A stretch of 64,000 bases of DNA from Amorphophallus konjac (Eukaryota; Streptophyta; Magnoliopsida; Alismatales; Araceae), in NCBI GenBank assembly GCA_022559845.1, contig CM040125.1:200486102-200550101 (forward strand), in the 5' to 3' direction. Of the stretch, positions 53,996-63,762 are shown in pieces; the stretch's first letter is position 1, and the number at the start of each line of letters is the position of its first letter. A model generated the notes under the pieces. That model saw nothing but the letters and a program-made list of their open reading frames with translations, had not been told where the DNA came from and ran no database searches. The position numbers were made by a program, and so were the translations under genes.

Positions 53996-54517
53996 TAAAA
54001 GCAGCCATTAATGAAGCGGCACACCGCTGGATCAATGCTAAAACCCGTTCGGGGTAGACTTTCCGTCTACTCTGATGAAAATACTACAAATCAACCCGGA
54101 CCTTCCGCCCGGGTAGATGATAAAGCCTCATCCCTTTGCGCCAATGTTAAACCCCACATTAGCGATGAAACCCACCTCTCCAGCGAATGGCTTCGTGCTC
54201 AAGCTGCTACACACATTCTTGAGTCGAACTAGACCTTCCGTCTAGGTGGACAATGAAATTCTATCCCCTTGCGTTGATGGCAATCCCCACATCAACGATA
54301 CAACCATGCTCCCGGCGAACGGCTTCACGCCTAAGCCGCAAAATACACTGAAGTCAACCTAGACCTTCCGCCTGGGTGGATGATGAAACCATATACCCCT
54401 TGCATTGATGTTAGCACCCACATCAATGATGATACATGCTCAAGCTGCCCACATGGGCTACAAAACCAAAGTTTCAATAAAAAAAAGAGAGAAGAAGAAA
54501 AGAGAAGAAGAGACAAA
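53996..54517. repeat. Degenerate repeats related to the 126-bp array
   Basis: Words such as CTAGACCTTCCG, GATGAAAC and CCCACATCAACGAT recur at about 120-bp spacing with much divergence. Confidence 0.7.
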
Positions 54518-54745
54518 AGGGGGTTAAAAATAGAGATACCCCACCAGTCTTGTTCAGGCATTCTGAACAAGGGCAAAAAAAAAATGGCTAAAACCCAGCT
54601 ACGGTGAAAACCCGAAAGGGCACTGCAGGCAAAATCGGGTACCCCGCCACGTGAAAACCTGAAAGGGCGCGTGGGCAAAAGCAAGAGGGGGCTGGCTCCG
54701 GTGAAAACCCGAAAGGGCACTTGGGTCAATAAAGTGGTAATTCAA
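54518..54745. repeat. About 220-bp block, right copy of the duplicated pair
   Basis: Second copy of 52633-52853, starting at GGGGTTAAAAATAGAGATAC. Confidence 0.9.
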
Positions 54746-55420
54746 AAGTTCCATGCCAACCGGCACGCTGTCTTTACCTCTCCTTCATTGATGAAGCCAT
54801 CCGTCGGTCATCTGGTTCCATGCCCCACCGATGATAAAGCCTTTCCGGGATAGACCTTACGTTTACCCTGATGAAATCTACATACCCTTTTTTTAACGTC
54901 CCACCGACAATGAAACCCATCACCATTCTAATAGACCCTGCCCAGGCTAGACCCTACGTCTATCCTGATGAAACCTGCATATTTCTTGGCAAAGTCCCAC
55001 CCGCGATAAAGCCTGCCAGAATAGATGAAACCCTACCCAGTTTAGACCTTTTGTCTATCCTGATGAAACTTAAACTCTTCCTTGCGTCGATATAAACCCA
55101 ATGTCGATGATGAAACCAGCCATTGATCGACTGGCACATCGCCTGATCAATGATGAAACCCTACCCAGTTTAGACCTTTCGCCTTTTCTGATGAAACTTG
55201 AACCCTTTGTTTGCATCGATATCAACCCAGTATCGATGATGAAACCAACTATTGATCGACTGGCATTTCGCCCGATCAATGATGAAACCCTATCCAGTTC
55301 AGACCCTACGTCTGTCCTGATGAAAACCACATATCCTTTAATTGTCCCACCTACTATAACCTCTACCCAGTCTAGACCTCACGTCTATTCTGATGGAACC
55401 TCTCCTTTCACACTCCTGCA
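54746..55420. repeat. Degenerate 120-bp-type repeats, right flank
   Basis: GATGAAACC, TAGACCTTTCGCC, ATTGATCGACTGGCACATCG and ATCAATGATGAAACCCTA words recur (55080-55320 best). An overlapping plus-strand frame at 55101-55622 is explained by repeat phase. Confidence 0.75.
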
Positions 55421-55750
55421 AATTGTCTCCTTTGCGGCGCACATGGCCAGAAGGATTTTTGCTGCCACTCACAAAATCCGGTTTAAGCACCTCTTCGGAT
55501 GCCGTCACGCGGTGGAGCGAGTCCCCCATCCTTTCTCTGAAGGGGTGGACGCTCTCCTGTCAAGTACGAGCCGTTCGCATGAGGGATCGCTAAAACCACT
55601 ATCCCGCTTCGCGAAGCAATGAAACCACAGGGACAAGAAGATGGATACATATAAAGCCAGATATTCCTTTTCATTTAAAAAAGGGGAGTACATAGAGGGC
55701 CCCGAGGGGACATTGTATCACAAAAGAAAAGAAAATAAAGAGAAGATAAT
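55421..55750. other. Spacer between arrays and antisense gene
   Basis: About 330 bp with no domain on either strand. It would hold the 3' untranslated region of the antisense gene. I see no clear polyadenylation signal other than A-rich sequence. Confidence 0.5.
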
Positions 55751-56944
55751 TCATGGCCGCCGAAAGATATCTTCAAAGGCCAGAAGACCTACATAGGGGG
55801 CGGCTCCTAGCTCATGAAGGCACGCTTCCTCCTCCTGAAGCCTCATGGACATGTCTTGGAAAGACATCACCCGTCCCTCCAGCAAAGCCACCTCCTCGGC
55901 GGACTGTGGCCGAATAGAAGATAATTGCTGAAGCTCGGCCCTAAGTTCGGTGAGTTCCGCCTCTAGAATGGCTACCCGGTTCTGGACGGCCTCCTCCCGC
56001 TGAACAACACTCTGTAGCTCGGCCTGGCGTTCGTCGAGTGTCAGCATCAGCTTCCCCAGTTTAGATCTGCATTCTGACCTCTGCAACTTCAATGCCGTCA
56101 GCTTGTCAACCATGGTCCGTGCTAGGAAATCTCTCCAATGCACGAATTTCAACAGAAGCAAGACCCGCTGAGCCCATAAGTCCAAAGGGCAGCCCATGGC
56201 TTGCAGGCCAGCGGTGAAGCGATTGGCAATCTCCTTCAGTTGTAGATATGTCAAGCCAGGTTGGGATTCTACTAACTGGCGTAACATGTCTAGATGCTGC
56301 CAGACGAAGCTGTCAGGAGAAGTAAAGCCAAAAGAAGCAGACATGACGACCTCAAAAGTCACCTCTCCGTCAATATCTGCTCACAATCCAATGTCTGCTT
56401 GGGAGGACGAAGAAGGAAAATCTGCTGAAAGAGCTAGCCGGTCCCTCTCTGTACTCTCCTGCTGGGTTGAAGACTCCTCCTCGGTTGCTGCCTCGGGAGC
56501 TACAGCTTGAACATCCACGGGAGGAGAATCAATAAATAAAGGAGTTATCTCTTCAATGGAGGCTGCACCTTCAGCTACTCTTTCTGATGATGGAGACAAA
56601 GGTGCCCTAGACTGTGAAGGCAGAAATCCAGTCTCTATAGCCACTGTGGCAGGGACTGCTGACTCGGGCGCAATTGACATTATGGCAGCCGGTATAAAAG
56701 TGGAGCTTCTGGCTGGGTCTACTTCGGCTCTAAACTCTGAGGCCCTGACAGGGATGGAAATCTCTCCTGATGAGCCCAAGTCTAGTGATGTTAAGTCAGT
56801 TGAAGATTGTATTCTCACTGGCACGGGGCGAATAACCTCAGAAATTTCCATACAAGTTGAAGGTAAAGCAGGGATGATGATCGAATCTGCAGATGAGACA
56901 TCCATGGAGACTGCGGTCGCATCGGAGCTGATAGTGACAGGGTC
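55751..56944 (-). pseudogene. Antisense PMD gene, exon 5 with coiled coil
   Basis: Acceptor TTATCCTCAG/GACC at 56945/56944. Ser/Thr/Pro-rich to a TGA at 56381-56383, then in the same frame FVWQHLDMLRQLVESQPGLT and, from about 56080, a heptad-rich coiled coil (KLGKLMLTLDERQAELQSVV; ILEAELTELRAELQQLSSIR). Long C-terminal coiled coils are frequent in PMD-type transposon proteins. Ends at TGA 55751-55753. Confidence 0.65.
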
Positions 56945-57034
56945 CTGAGGATAAGGCAGAATGATCCTCATCAATGGATGGAAGAAAATAAATAGAACAG
57001 CAAGCAAAAAAAAAAAAAGAAGAAAGAAGCTGAC

Positions 57035-57508
57035 CTTTAAAGTGAGGTCTGTACCCTCAAGATGAGACAAAAGAGGAGCAAGCTCCGTAGTTGAAGCAAC
57101 AAATGGAGGGGTTATGTCGACCTCAGTGTCAAGCCTGGCAAACTCCTCTTGTAATTCCTCCTCAGAAGATAGCATCAATAGTTTAGGAGGCTGAAAGGGC
57201 GGAAGGCCTTTCGCTAGCACAGGCAGGGCTTCTGATTTTTGGACTTCCTCCTCGCTGCCACTGAAGGTCACTTCCTCCTCATTATCAGGCACGGTCTCGG
57301 AGCTGCCCGAGGATATCTCCACTCTAGCTATGTGCTGCGAGGTCGCCTCTAGAGCATGCCGCGATGCAGACCGGGTGATTATGCGTCTGGTCGGAATAGG
57401 GCTCTCTCTTGTTTGAGTCCTTTCACTTTCCTGCGGCTGAGACGGCTCTCCCACTGCTAGTGTAGCCCCAGTCGGCTCCCTGACTGCCACCTCAACAAAA
57501 GGGGAACT
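57035..57508 (-). pseudogene. Antisense PMD gene, exon 4
   Basis: Acceptor ATCCCTCAG/AGTT at 57509/57508, donor TTAAAG/GTCAGC at 57035/57034. Ser/Glu-rich low-complexity sequence (SSGSSETVPDNEEEVTFSGS) with an ITRSASRHA basic patch. Confidence 0.6.
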
Positions 57509-57575
57509 CTGAGGGATATAATGAAAAAGAATAACAGCAAAAGTATAAAGAGAAAAGATGAGAGAGCACATTTAC

Positions 57576-57650
57576 CCTCCTCCTCACCAGCCGGGGTAGG
57601 AGAAGGCAGCCTCGTGTCCCTCTTCGCAGGCACTGCAACCTGCTCCGGGG
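57576..57650 (-). pseudogene. Antisense PMD gene, exon 3
   Basis: Acceptor TCTGATACAG/CCCC at 57651/57650; donor either GGTGAGG (57587) or GGGTAAATG (57575). Pro-rich. Neither donor joins in frame to exon 4 as read here, so a small indel or another border is likely. Confidence 0.45.
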
Positions 57651-57740
57651 CTGTATCAGATAAAGAGAAGCTCAGTCTCGACAGGCGCCATAAAAGAACA
57701 GTCAAGAAAACAGTGAGGATTGCATCTGTAAGATATTTAC

Positions 57741-58037
57741 CGCTACTCTCGGCGGGTTCCTGAGCAGCCTCCCTCTGAGACCTGAACTCGTCAAAAGAGG
57801 GGATGTCTGGAAGAGGGGTCCCGGCGTCCGTCGCAACTAGAGCTGACTGCTGGACCCGAACAACTTTGGCCCTCTTGGCCTTGACAACTGTAGTTTTCAC
57901 CGCAGAAGGCTTCCTCCTCTTGCCCGGAGGCAGGGGAGTGGTCGTGGGTGCTGCTGCAGGAATTTCAAAGTAAGCAGGCTTTTCAGCCTGTGCAATAATC
58001 TTCCTGTAAAGTCCCTACCGTTTTATGTCCGATCTAT
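57741..58037 (-). pseudogene. Antisense PMD gene, exon 2
   Basis: Acceptor CTTGCACAG/ATAG at 58038/58037, donor AGCG/GTAAATATC at 57741/57740. One in-frame TAG (58015-58017). Encodes a basic, Lys/Arg-rich stretch (PPGKRRKPSAVKTTVVKAKR) that could act as a nuclear localisation signal, by inference. Confidence 0.6.
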
Positions 58038-58129
58038 CTGTGCAAGACACAAGAAAGGCAGTCATAGTCGACAGATGCATAACATGACAATAAAAGAAAG
58101 ACGCCATGAGCGCACAGGAAGGGTCATAC

Positions 58130-59879
58130 CTGCTGGGCCGTCATAGAAGGTAGAAAGCGGCCAATACAGATAAGCCACCTCCTTCGAGCGGGAAGTAGCC
58201 TCCTTCACGAGCCAGCACACGTCACCTATGGTCGGGCATTTCTCTATCAAGGCAGCTAAATCTTGGTGGCCGTGGAAGTCAAGGCAATGAAACAGGCCGA
58301 GGTAATCCATGCACCAGCCGTCCACATAATGAAAAGAGATAAAAAGCGGCTTATTCAGAATACCGGCTATCGGGTTCTCTACTGACAGCCCGTGAACATT
58401 CAGCAGCATGAAAAGCCAAGAAGTGTGCTGATAATATGTGTTGGTGCGGTCCTCCCTCCGCACAAATGTCCGATAAGGGTGAAATCTGTCTACCGGGCCC
58501 CTCCAGGGGGCTGCTGTCGGGAGAGGCTCCTCCGGGGGAAATGGATATTGTACCTCCACCTGAATGCTCCCTATGTGGCCCAGTTGCCTCAGGTCCTTTG
58601 TAAAAGCATCTTCATTGATCTCAGAAAATACAAGCATGGGTATTTCAGAGCCTTCCTCTTTTAAGGACCGACGCCCGGCGATGTATGAGTCCGCCTCCCT
58701 CGGATCCTGTGAATAGAGCCTTTTCAGGTGAACCTCATCAACCTCAAATACAGGCCCTGATTGTTGCTTTAAGAAAGAGCGCTCGGCCACGTCCCAGAAG
58801 GTGCCTCTGCCATCCTTGTAAAAATTGGTGCAGGTATTCCACCACTTGATGTATTCTGATGTGACCCGGGGAATACGATTAGAAACGGTCGGGATCCTGA
58901 AAGTTACGCCCTCTCGACGATGAAAGAAATCCCACCATATCCGACCGTCACTGGCAATGGAGGACCCATGCTCGGCACGGCTGTCCAAAGGGAACTGAGC
59001 GGCTGATGAAGGAATATGCTGATCGTAGCCGAAGTTTCTGCTAAAACGGAATGGGTAATAGGGCTCCAAGATGAGCAAGCCTCCCTTCCTGAAGACCAAT
59101 ACACTGGGTCGGATAGCCATAGCCCACCTTACAAGTTCTGGTTCTAATATGGGCCGGGTGGCATTAGCCCCCGAAACCGGATGGACATAAACTTCTACCT
59201 CTTCCACTTTGCACTCCCTCTGAGGGTCTACTAAAGGAGCCGAACCTGCTGCTAAGCTCCAGAAGTGAATGCTGCTAGGAGCATCTACAGGCACTTTTGT
59301 CAACCTGCCCCTTATCTTAAACAGCTGCTCTGAGAAAAGATCGGGTTCGGCACTAGCAAACTCAATCATCCGAGGGAGCAGTGTGTCTGACTGCAAAGTT
59401 CTCGGGGCCAGCTCGGGGAAAATGCTGCAAACCCAAGCATTGAAGAAATGAAATGGGCCTACAGTCCGTAAGGAACGAGGAACCCGATGTCTATGCAAAT
59501 CTCCCAGCGATTTGTAAATTAAACACAAAGCCGCCGGGCACAGAGACAGTCTCATCCCCCAGGCCATCTGACAGGCCGGATATATAGCCTCCGGTCTGAT
59601 AATCATCTCGTCCCCTTGGGGGAGAGCGAAAGTGCACAGCCAAAAGGTCAGATAAGCTGCACAATGAGTAATGGGGTCAACCCCTGCTGGGTTCGGGCCA
59701 TCTACACCTGCTCAGCGCAGTAAAGCCGACAATGCTGATTTATAACGAGGGGCCCTGATCTGCTTACTGGGAGTCGGTCCCACGGAAGGGAAGTCTGTAT
59801 ACTTCAAGGGACCCCCGAAGAAGTACTATACCCACTGTCCTACACGGACCCTCAACCTGCTGCTCTTTTCTCGGGGTTG
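58130..59879 (-). pseudogene. Antisense PMD gene, exon 1, second part
   Basis: Same frame as the first part once the 1980 bp (E plus one target copy) is discounted. It carries TAG 59826-59828 and TGA 59712-59714, then is open from the Met at 59606 for 514 codons. AAYLTFWLCTFALPQGDE, the AWGMRLSLCPAALCLIYKSL block, FFNAWVCSIFPEL and IKWWNTCTNFYKDG are PMD-like. It ends at a donor CAGCAG/GTATGACC (58130/58129). Confidence 0.72.
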
Positions 59880-59884
59880 ATATC
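59880..59884. other. Target site duplication of insertion E, left copy
   Basis: ATATC precedes TGTCACGCCCC and is repeated at 61860-61864. Confidence 0.9.
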
Positions 59885-61596
59885 TGTCACGCCCCGAACA
59901 AGGCGAAAATATCGGGACGTACAGTTAGGGACACGCTGGCAAGAGAGGGAACTAAATCTAAAACAATACACAAGTGCTACAAGATGGAATGCTAAATGAT
60001 TAATAATAAACCACTACTAATACAAAAATCCTCAAGTTCAACTTAATACAACTGGAATAATCAACCACTAAAACTCAATAACATAACTGAAACTAAATGC
60101 TCTCCAAAACACAACTAAAGAAGGATAACACACTACTAACACAATAGAACTGATACACTCAAGACATCACTCCTGCCCTTCCCCATCGGTAAGCGCGTCA
60201 CCTGAAAAGCCTGGAAAGGGGAAAAACACAACTATGAGCTGACGCTCAGTAGGAAATAACAGACGGGTATAAGTGATTAACAGTTTAATTACATTTTAAA
60301 ATGTCATGCTACAAATGATAAAAACAATAAAAAGATAATGATAATATCACGAAATGGAATTTAAAGATCTTGCAAGGTCAAGAAATATAATGAATAGAAT
60401 GGTAAGACAAGAATTTACTACAGGAGATAACGATAAAAAGTTGGCCATATCAAGTCGATTCAAGTCATGTCAAGCACGTATGTAATTTCATTTCCACGTC
60501 CAAGTAATGAGCAAGTACAGTAACCACAAGTAGAGTATAGAACAGTGACGAGTGGAAAGTGAAAAGTAGTAGAAAGTAATGTAGAGAGTAGTGGAGAGAG
60601 TAGTGGACAGTCCTAGATTTAACACATGTCAAGTACTGGTGCCAAATGCCACACCTAGTCATTCACCTCCCAAGGGTACACGTAGTGTTCGGGCGCTCTT
60701 CCCAGGACCAGACCGAGCCCTTAATTGTTTGCCAGGCATTGATTTCTTTGGATCAAAGATCCCACGAATCTAGACTTCCACAGTTTATGGCCAGAATTCC
60801 AAGGTTTAAACTAAGTAGCAATAACAACTTCAAGTAGGAAGGAGATTCATTTCCAGAATTTCAAGGTAAGTATAATCATCAAGGAGATTGAAATCAAGTC
60901 ACAACAAGAGTTAATCGTGCTGCGCTACTGTACAACAGCAGCAATCAAACAAGCTAATCAACATATTAATCCTAATCATCAAGTTAAGATATCATGATTT
61001 AACCATTATCATTTGCATTAAGACAAAAGCCAAGAAGTTGATTCAAGATGATAAGGCAAAGAACAACTCCCACAGGAGTGAAATAGAATGCATTAACAGA
61101 GATTTAGTTACACCATTAACCACTAATTATGTGGGTTTCTATTTAATCTTGTATGCATTGAAAATGAAGATGATAAACGGTGTGTTTTTACACTAAGTTT
61201 GCATGTATGGACCAATGTTAATTGAAACTAAAAAAAGTACATGAATAGGTCATTAGTTCCTCAAAAATGTAGTTTTCAAAGTGTTTAGGTTGAATGGTTT
61301 GATTCTCCGATGATCCGGATTGATCCCCGGGTCAAATCATCAAAAAAAAATGGGTTTACAATGCATGGGTTTTAGTTGGTATCAGAGCTATACCCCAGCC
61401 GGAAGTGTGAGAACTAAGTGCCATGCAGGGCAAAGTGCTACGCTATGGGAGCCACCTCTTGAGTCTGTAATGGAGCAAAGTGCTACATAGTGGGAGCCAC
61501 CTCTTGAGCCTGTAGGGGCCACCTCTAGAGTCCTACCTACCTGGGGGCTTGATTGCGTGATTGCCTGCTATATGTGCCCAGCGACGAGGACGTCGC

Positions 61597-61607
61597 CTAT
61601 ATAAGAG
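61597..61607 (+). promoter_or_regulatory. TATA-like box in insertion E
   Basis: GCCTATATAAGAGG. The 5S-like segment starts about 90 bp downstream. Confidence 0.5.
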
Positions 61608-61694
61608 GGGTATATTGTAATACCCTCAAATATAGCTAAGTTGTACTCTATATCACCGAGGCGCCTTTTAAAGTATCGGCTCAGTTCTTGAAAA

Positions 61695-61766
61695 GAACTC
61701 TGAAGTTAAGCGTGCTTAATGGGGAGTAGTACTGGGATGGGTGACCTGCCCGGGAAGTCCTCCATT
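61695..61766 (+). repeat. 5S rRNA-derived segment in insertion E
   Basis: GAACTCTGAAGTTAAGCGTG, then AGTAGTACTGGGATGGGTGA and GGGAAGTCCTC match the 3' two thirds of plant 5S rRNA in order and spacing, with a handful of substitutions. The region covers the internal Pol III A-box, intermediate element and C-box positions. The 5' third of the 5S gene is not recognisable, so this is not a 5S rRNA gene. Confidence 0.85.
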
Positions 61767-61859
61767 CTGGAGCCGATCACTGTTAGAAAAAGACAAAACC
61801 GTGAGGCCGACAGGCCAAAGCGGACAATACCTCGATGGTATAGAGTATGGGGCGTGACA

Positions 61860-61864
61860 ATATC
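61860..61864. other. Target site duplication of insertion E, right copy
   Basis: ATATC equals 59880-59884. It lies inside the SSKGY codons of the PMD gene. Confidence 0.9.
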
Positions 61865-62921
61865 CTTTGGAAGATCCCATGCTATAGGACAGACAAATGG
61901 TCCGATAAGCCTTCATCAAGTACCGATATGCGTAGCCAAAAGAATATCTGCCCTCTCCATCAGAGGCGTCCTTTACAGAGTCGTCTAGACAGACCTCTTC
62001 ATATGGCTCCCCATCTATAGGCAGGCCTGAAAGCTGCGCAAGACTCCAAAGATCGAGAGAAGTCTCGCCTTCTGCTGTATAAAACGTATTGAACTGTGGG
62101 CAAAACACTTCAAGCATGCCGCAACATAATCCCCGAGAGATGGGATAGCGGAACCTGGAGGCAAATACACTATGATATACCCCAGCTCTAATCAGTAAAG
62201 GGGCGTATTCCTTCAAGACAAATTCTGTAAACTCCACTGCTCCTACCCTGAAGAGATGGGCGTCCGTCACTTTAGCGTCCCCAAACCAGCCGGCACCCAG
62301 CTGATATTTGAATTGAACGGCCAGACAGTTTAGAATGAATGGCTCGTCCCTATAACCCCACTTCACATGAGCTAGAAAAAGTCCAAAGTTGGGCTTCTCA
62401 CGATGGACACGACCGGCTGCATGGTCCCACCTTGCCGGGGTAAACTCTGGAGCCTGGGTCAGCAGCTTCTTCTCCGGCTCTAATTCGGAAATGCCCAGCA
62501 CGACATTCCAGTCCCTCTGCTCGCCTGGGAGATATATGGCTCGGGCTCGATAAACAGAACCCTTCATGCTGTCCCTGTCAGCAAGTATTGCCGCTTCCAC
62601 GGACCGAGCAAGCAGGAAATCCCTCATTCCGCCTATGGTGAAGGTCCGGATAAATAGCAACAGATGACGATCCTTCGGCAGGTCCGGACGGTAGTCAGCA
62701 GCCCTTCTGAAATCAATACCCTCTGTGGAAGAATAGACTCCGGAAGACGGCACTGTGTCAGTCTCGGAATCAGAGGATTCATCGACACTAGCAATTTGGT
62801 CATAGCCAAAGCTCAGGGTGTACACATTCAGCCAGTTGACTTTAGCCCGAGATATATCTGGCTGAGCCGATGAACTCGCCCCAACAGTCATGGAGGCCGC
62901 AGCAGAAGTGCCGGAAGCCAT
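61865..62921 (-). pseudogene. Antisense PMD gene, exon 1, first part
   Basis: Starts MASGTSAAASM, just after an acceptor-like CTGACTGCAG, so an upstream non-coding exon is possible. Acidic SDSETD segment, then FIRTFTIGGMRDF, CGMLEVFCPQFNTFYTAEGE and SLAQLSGLPIDGEPYEEV, which match the start of PMD proteins. It is cut after SSKGY by insertion E; the remaining open frame into E is read-through of LTR sequence. Confidence 0.75.
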
Positions 62922-63106
62922 GTCAGCACCTGCAGTCAGGGAAAGACAAGAAAAGAAGCATCAGAAAGATGAATGGGCATGAAACAATAAGACAAGCAAT
63001 TCTCAAAAATTTCGGCAGCATCTCCTCTTGTCCGAAGTCTGCCCAAGAAAAATAGGGAGTCACCCACCAAGAGGGAGTGATCCCGAACATAAAATGGGAT
63101 TCAATC

Positions 63107-63118
63107 CCATATAATAAA
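63107..63118 (-). promoter_or_regulatory. Possible TATA box of the antisense PMD gene
   Basis: The minus strand reads GGTTTATTATATGGG about 190 bp upstream of the ATG at 62921. It is a weak match, supported only by position. Confidence 0.3.
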
Positions 63119-63279
63119 CCTACCCCGAAAAAATCAGACGAAAAGGGGGGAGGAATGAAGCAGACGCTCTCGGAGCGGGGAAGATCACCACTACCGCCGA
63201 GATGAAGAGAGAGAAGAGGAATGTAAAAATGAGGGTAAAAACCCCTCTCGGGGGGTTAAAAGGAAGAAAGGAGGGGCCT

Positions 63280-63530
63280 CTCGGCGTGAAGAAAAGCGCG
63301 CCGAGAACCCCCCCGTCGGCCGGAAGAAAGGAGGAGGCGCGCCGAGATCGCCGCGTCGAGAAGCCCTGAAGACCCTCGCGTCGAGACCGCCGCGTCGAGA
63401 AGCTGCTGAAGACACCCGCACCGAGAAGCGACCGCCGAGAGCACCCGCGTCGATAAAACCCTGCCAAAGAGGCCCTTCCCGAGGTGGCCGCGCCGACAAT
63501 GGCCGCGCCGAGAGCGCCATGCCGAGAGGT
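63280..63530. repeat. CGCGCCGAGA motif cluster before the 3' LTR of D
   Basis: About ten copies of CGCGCCGAGA, CGCGTCGAGA and CGCACCGAGA in 250 bp. The words are those of LTR D and LTR A, but here they lie outside the LTR, 350-600 bp upstream of the antisense gene's ATG. Confidence 0.8.
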
Positions 63531-63747
63531 CCAAGGCAATGCCTCAAAATCCCCGAATGGTGACAATGAAGTCAGAAAATGAAAAAACATGAAAAACATG
63601 GAAATGAAAGATGCATACGCAGAATGTTACTACAGCAACATGATCAAGCTGAAGGACAATGTCAAAGATAAAACTGAGGAAGATACCCTCGAATGATGAA
63701 AGACACCTGCAGACCCCGTGTCGCTTATTCTGCGCTTACGCCGCCCG

Positions 63748-63762
63748 CAGATGGGGGGCATT
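63748..63762 (+). other. Polypurine tract of element D
   Basis: CAGATGGGGGGCATT immediately before TGTTGACACC. Confidence 0.88.

Larger units (their letters stand above)
59885..61859 (+). mobile_element. Insertion E: LTR-type element, probably a solo LTR or short composite
   Basis: 1975 bp, ends TGTCACGCCCC...GGGGCGTGACA (11-bp inverted termini, TG...CA) with the 5-bp target duplication ATATC. Inside: TGAGCTGACGCTCAGTAGG near 60235, an initiator-Met primer-like TGGTATCAGAGC at 61377-61388, two copies of a GCAAAGTGCTACNNNNTGGG unit at about 61430-61520, a TATA-like CCTATATAAGAGG at 61597-61607, and a 5S rRNA-derived stretch. The primer-like site is unexpected in a plain solo LTR, so E may be a collapsed or TRIM-like element. 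It has no coding sequence. Confidence 0.8.
55751..62921 (-). pseudogene. Antisense plant mobile domain (PMD) gene with C-terminal coiled coil, spliced
   Basis: This gene lies on the strand opposite to gag-pol, between the arrays and the 3' LTR. The predicted exons run from the ATG at 62921 to TGA 55751 with four short introns (about 92, 90, 67-79 and 90 bp), each with GT..AG borders. The N-terminal half has PMD features: LEVFCPQFNTFY and GETSLDLWSLAQLSGLPIDG, then further on YLTFWLCTFALP and the AWGMRLSLCPAALCLIYKSL block. The middle is Ser/Glu/Pro-rich and the last 200 residues form a coiled coil. PMD proteins are known in plants both as host genes (MAIN/MAIL family) and inside transposons; their biochemical role is unsettled. 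The gene is dead: insertion E plus TAG 59826, TGA 59712, TAG 58015 and TGA 56381. Confidence 0.72.

Noticed and set aside
55101..55622. Plus-strand 173-codon frame after the arrays as an extra element D protein.
   Set aside because: It translates degenerate 120-bp repeats; the repeated peptide is explained by repeat phase.
61695..61766. A 5S rRNA gene.
   Set aside because: The 5' third is not recognisable, several positions differ, and the match lies inside a transposon LTR. It is called 5S-derived, not an rRNA gene.
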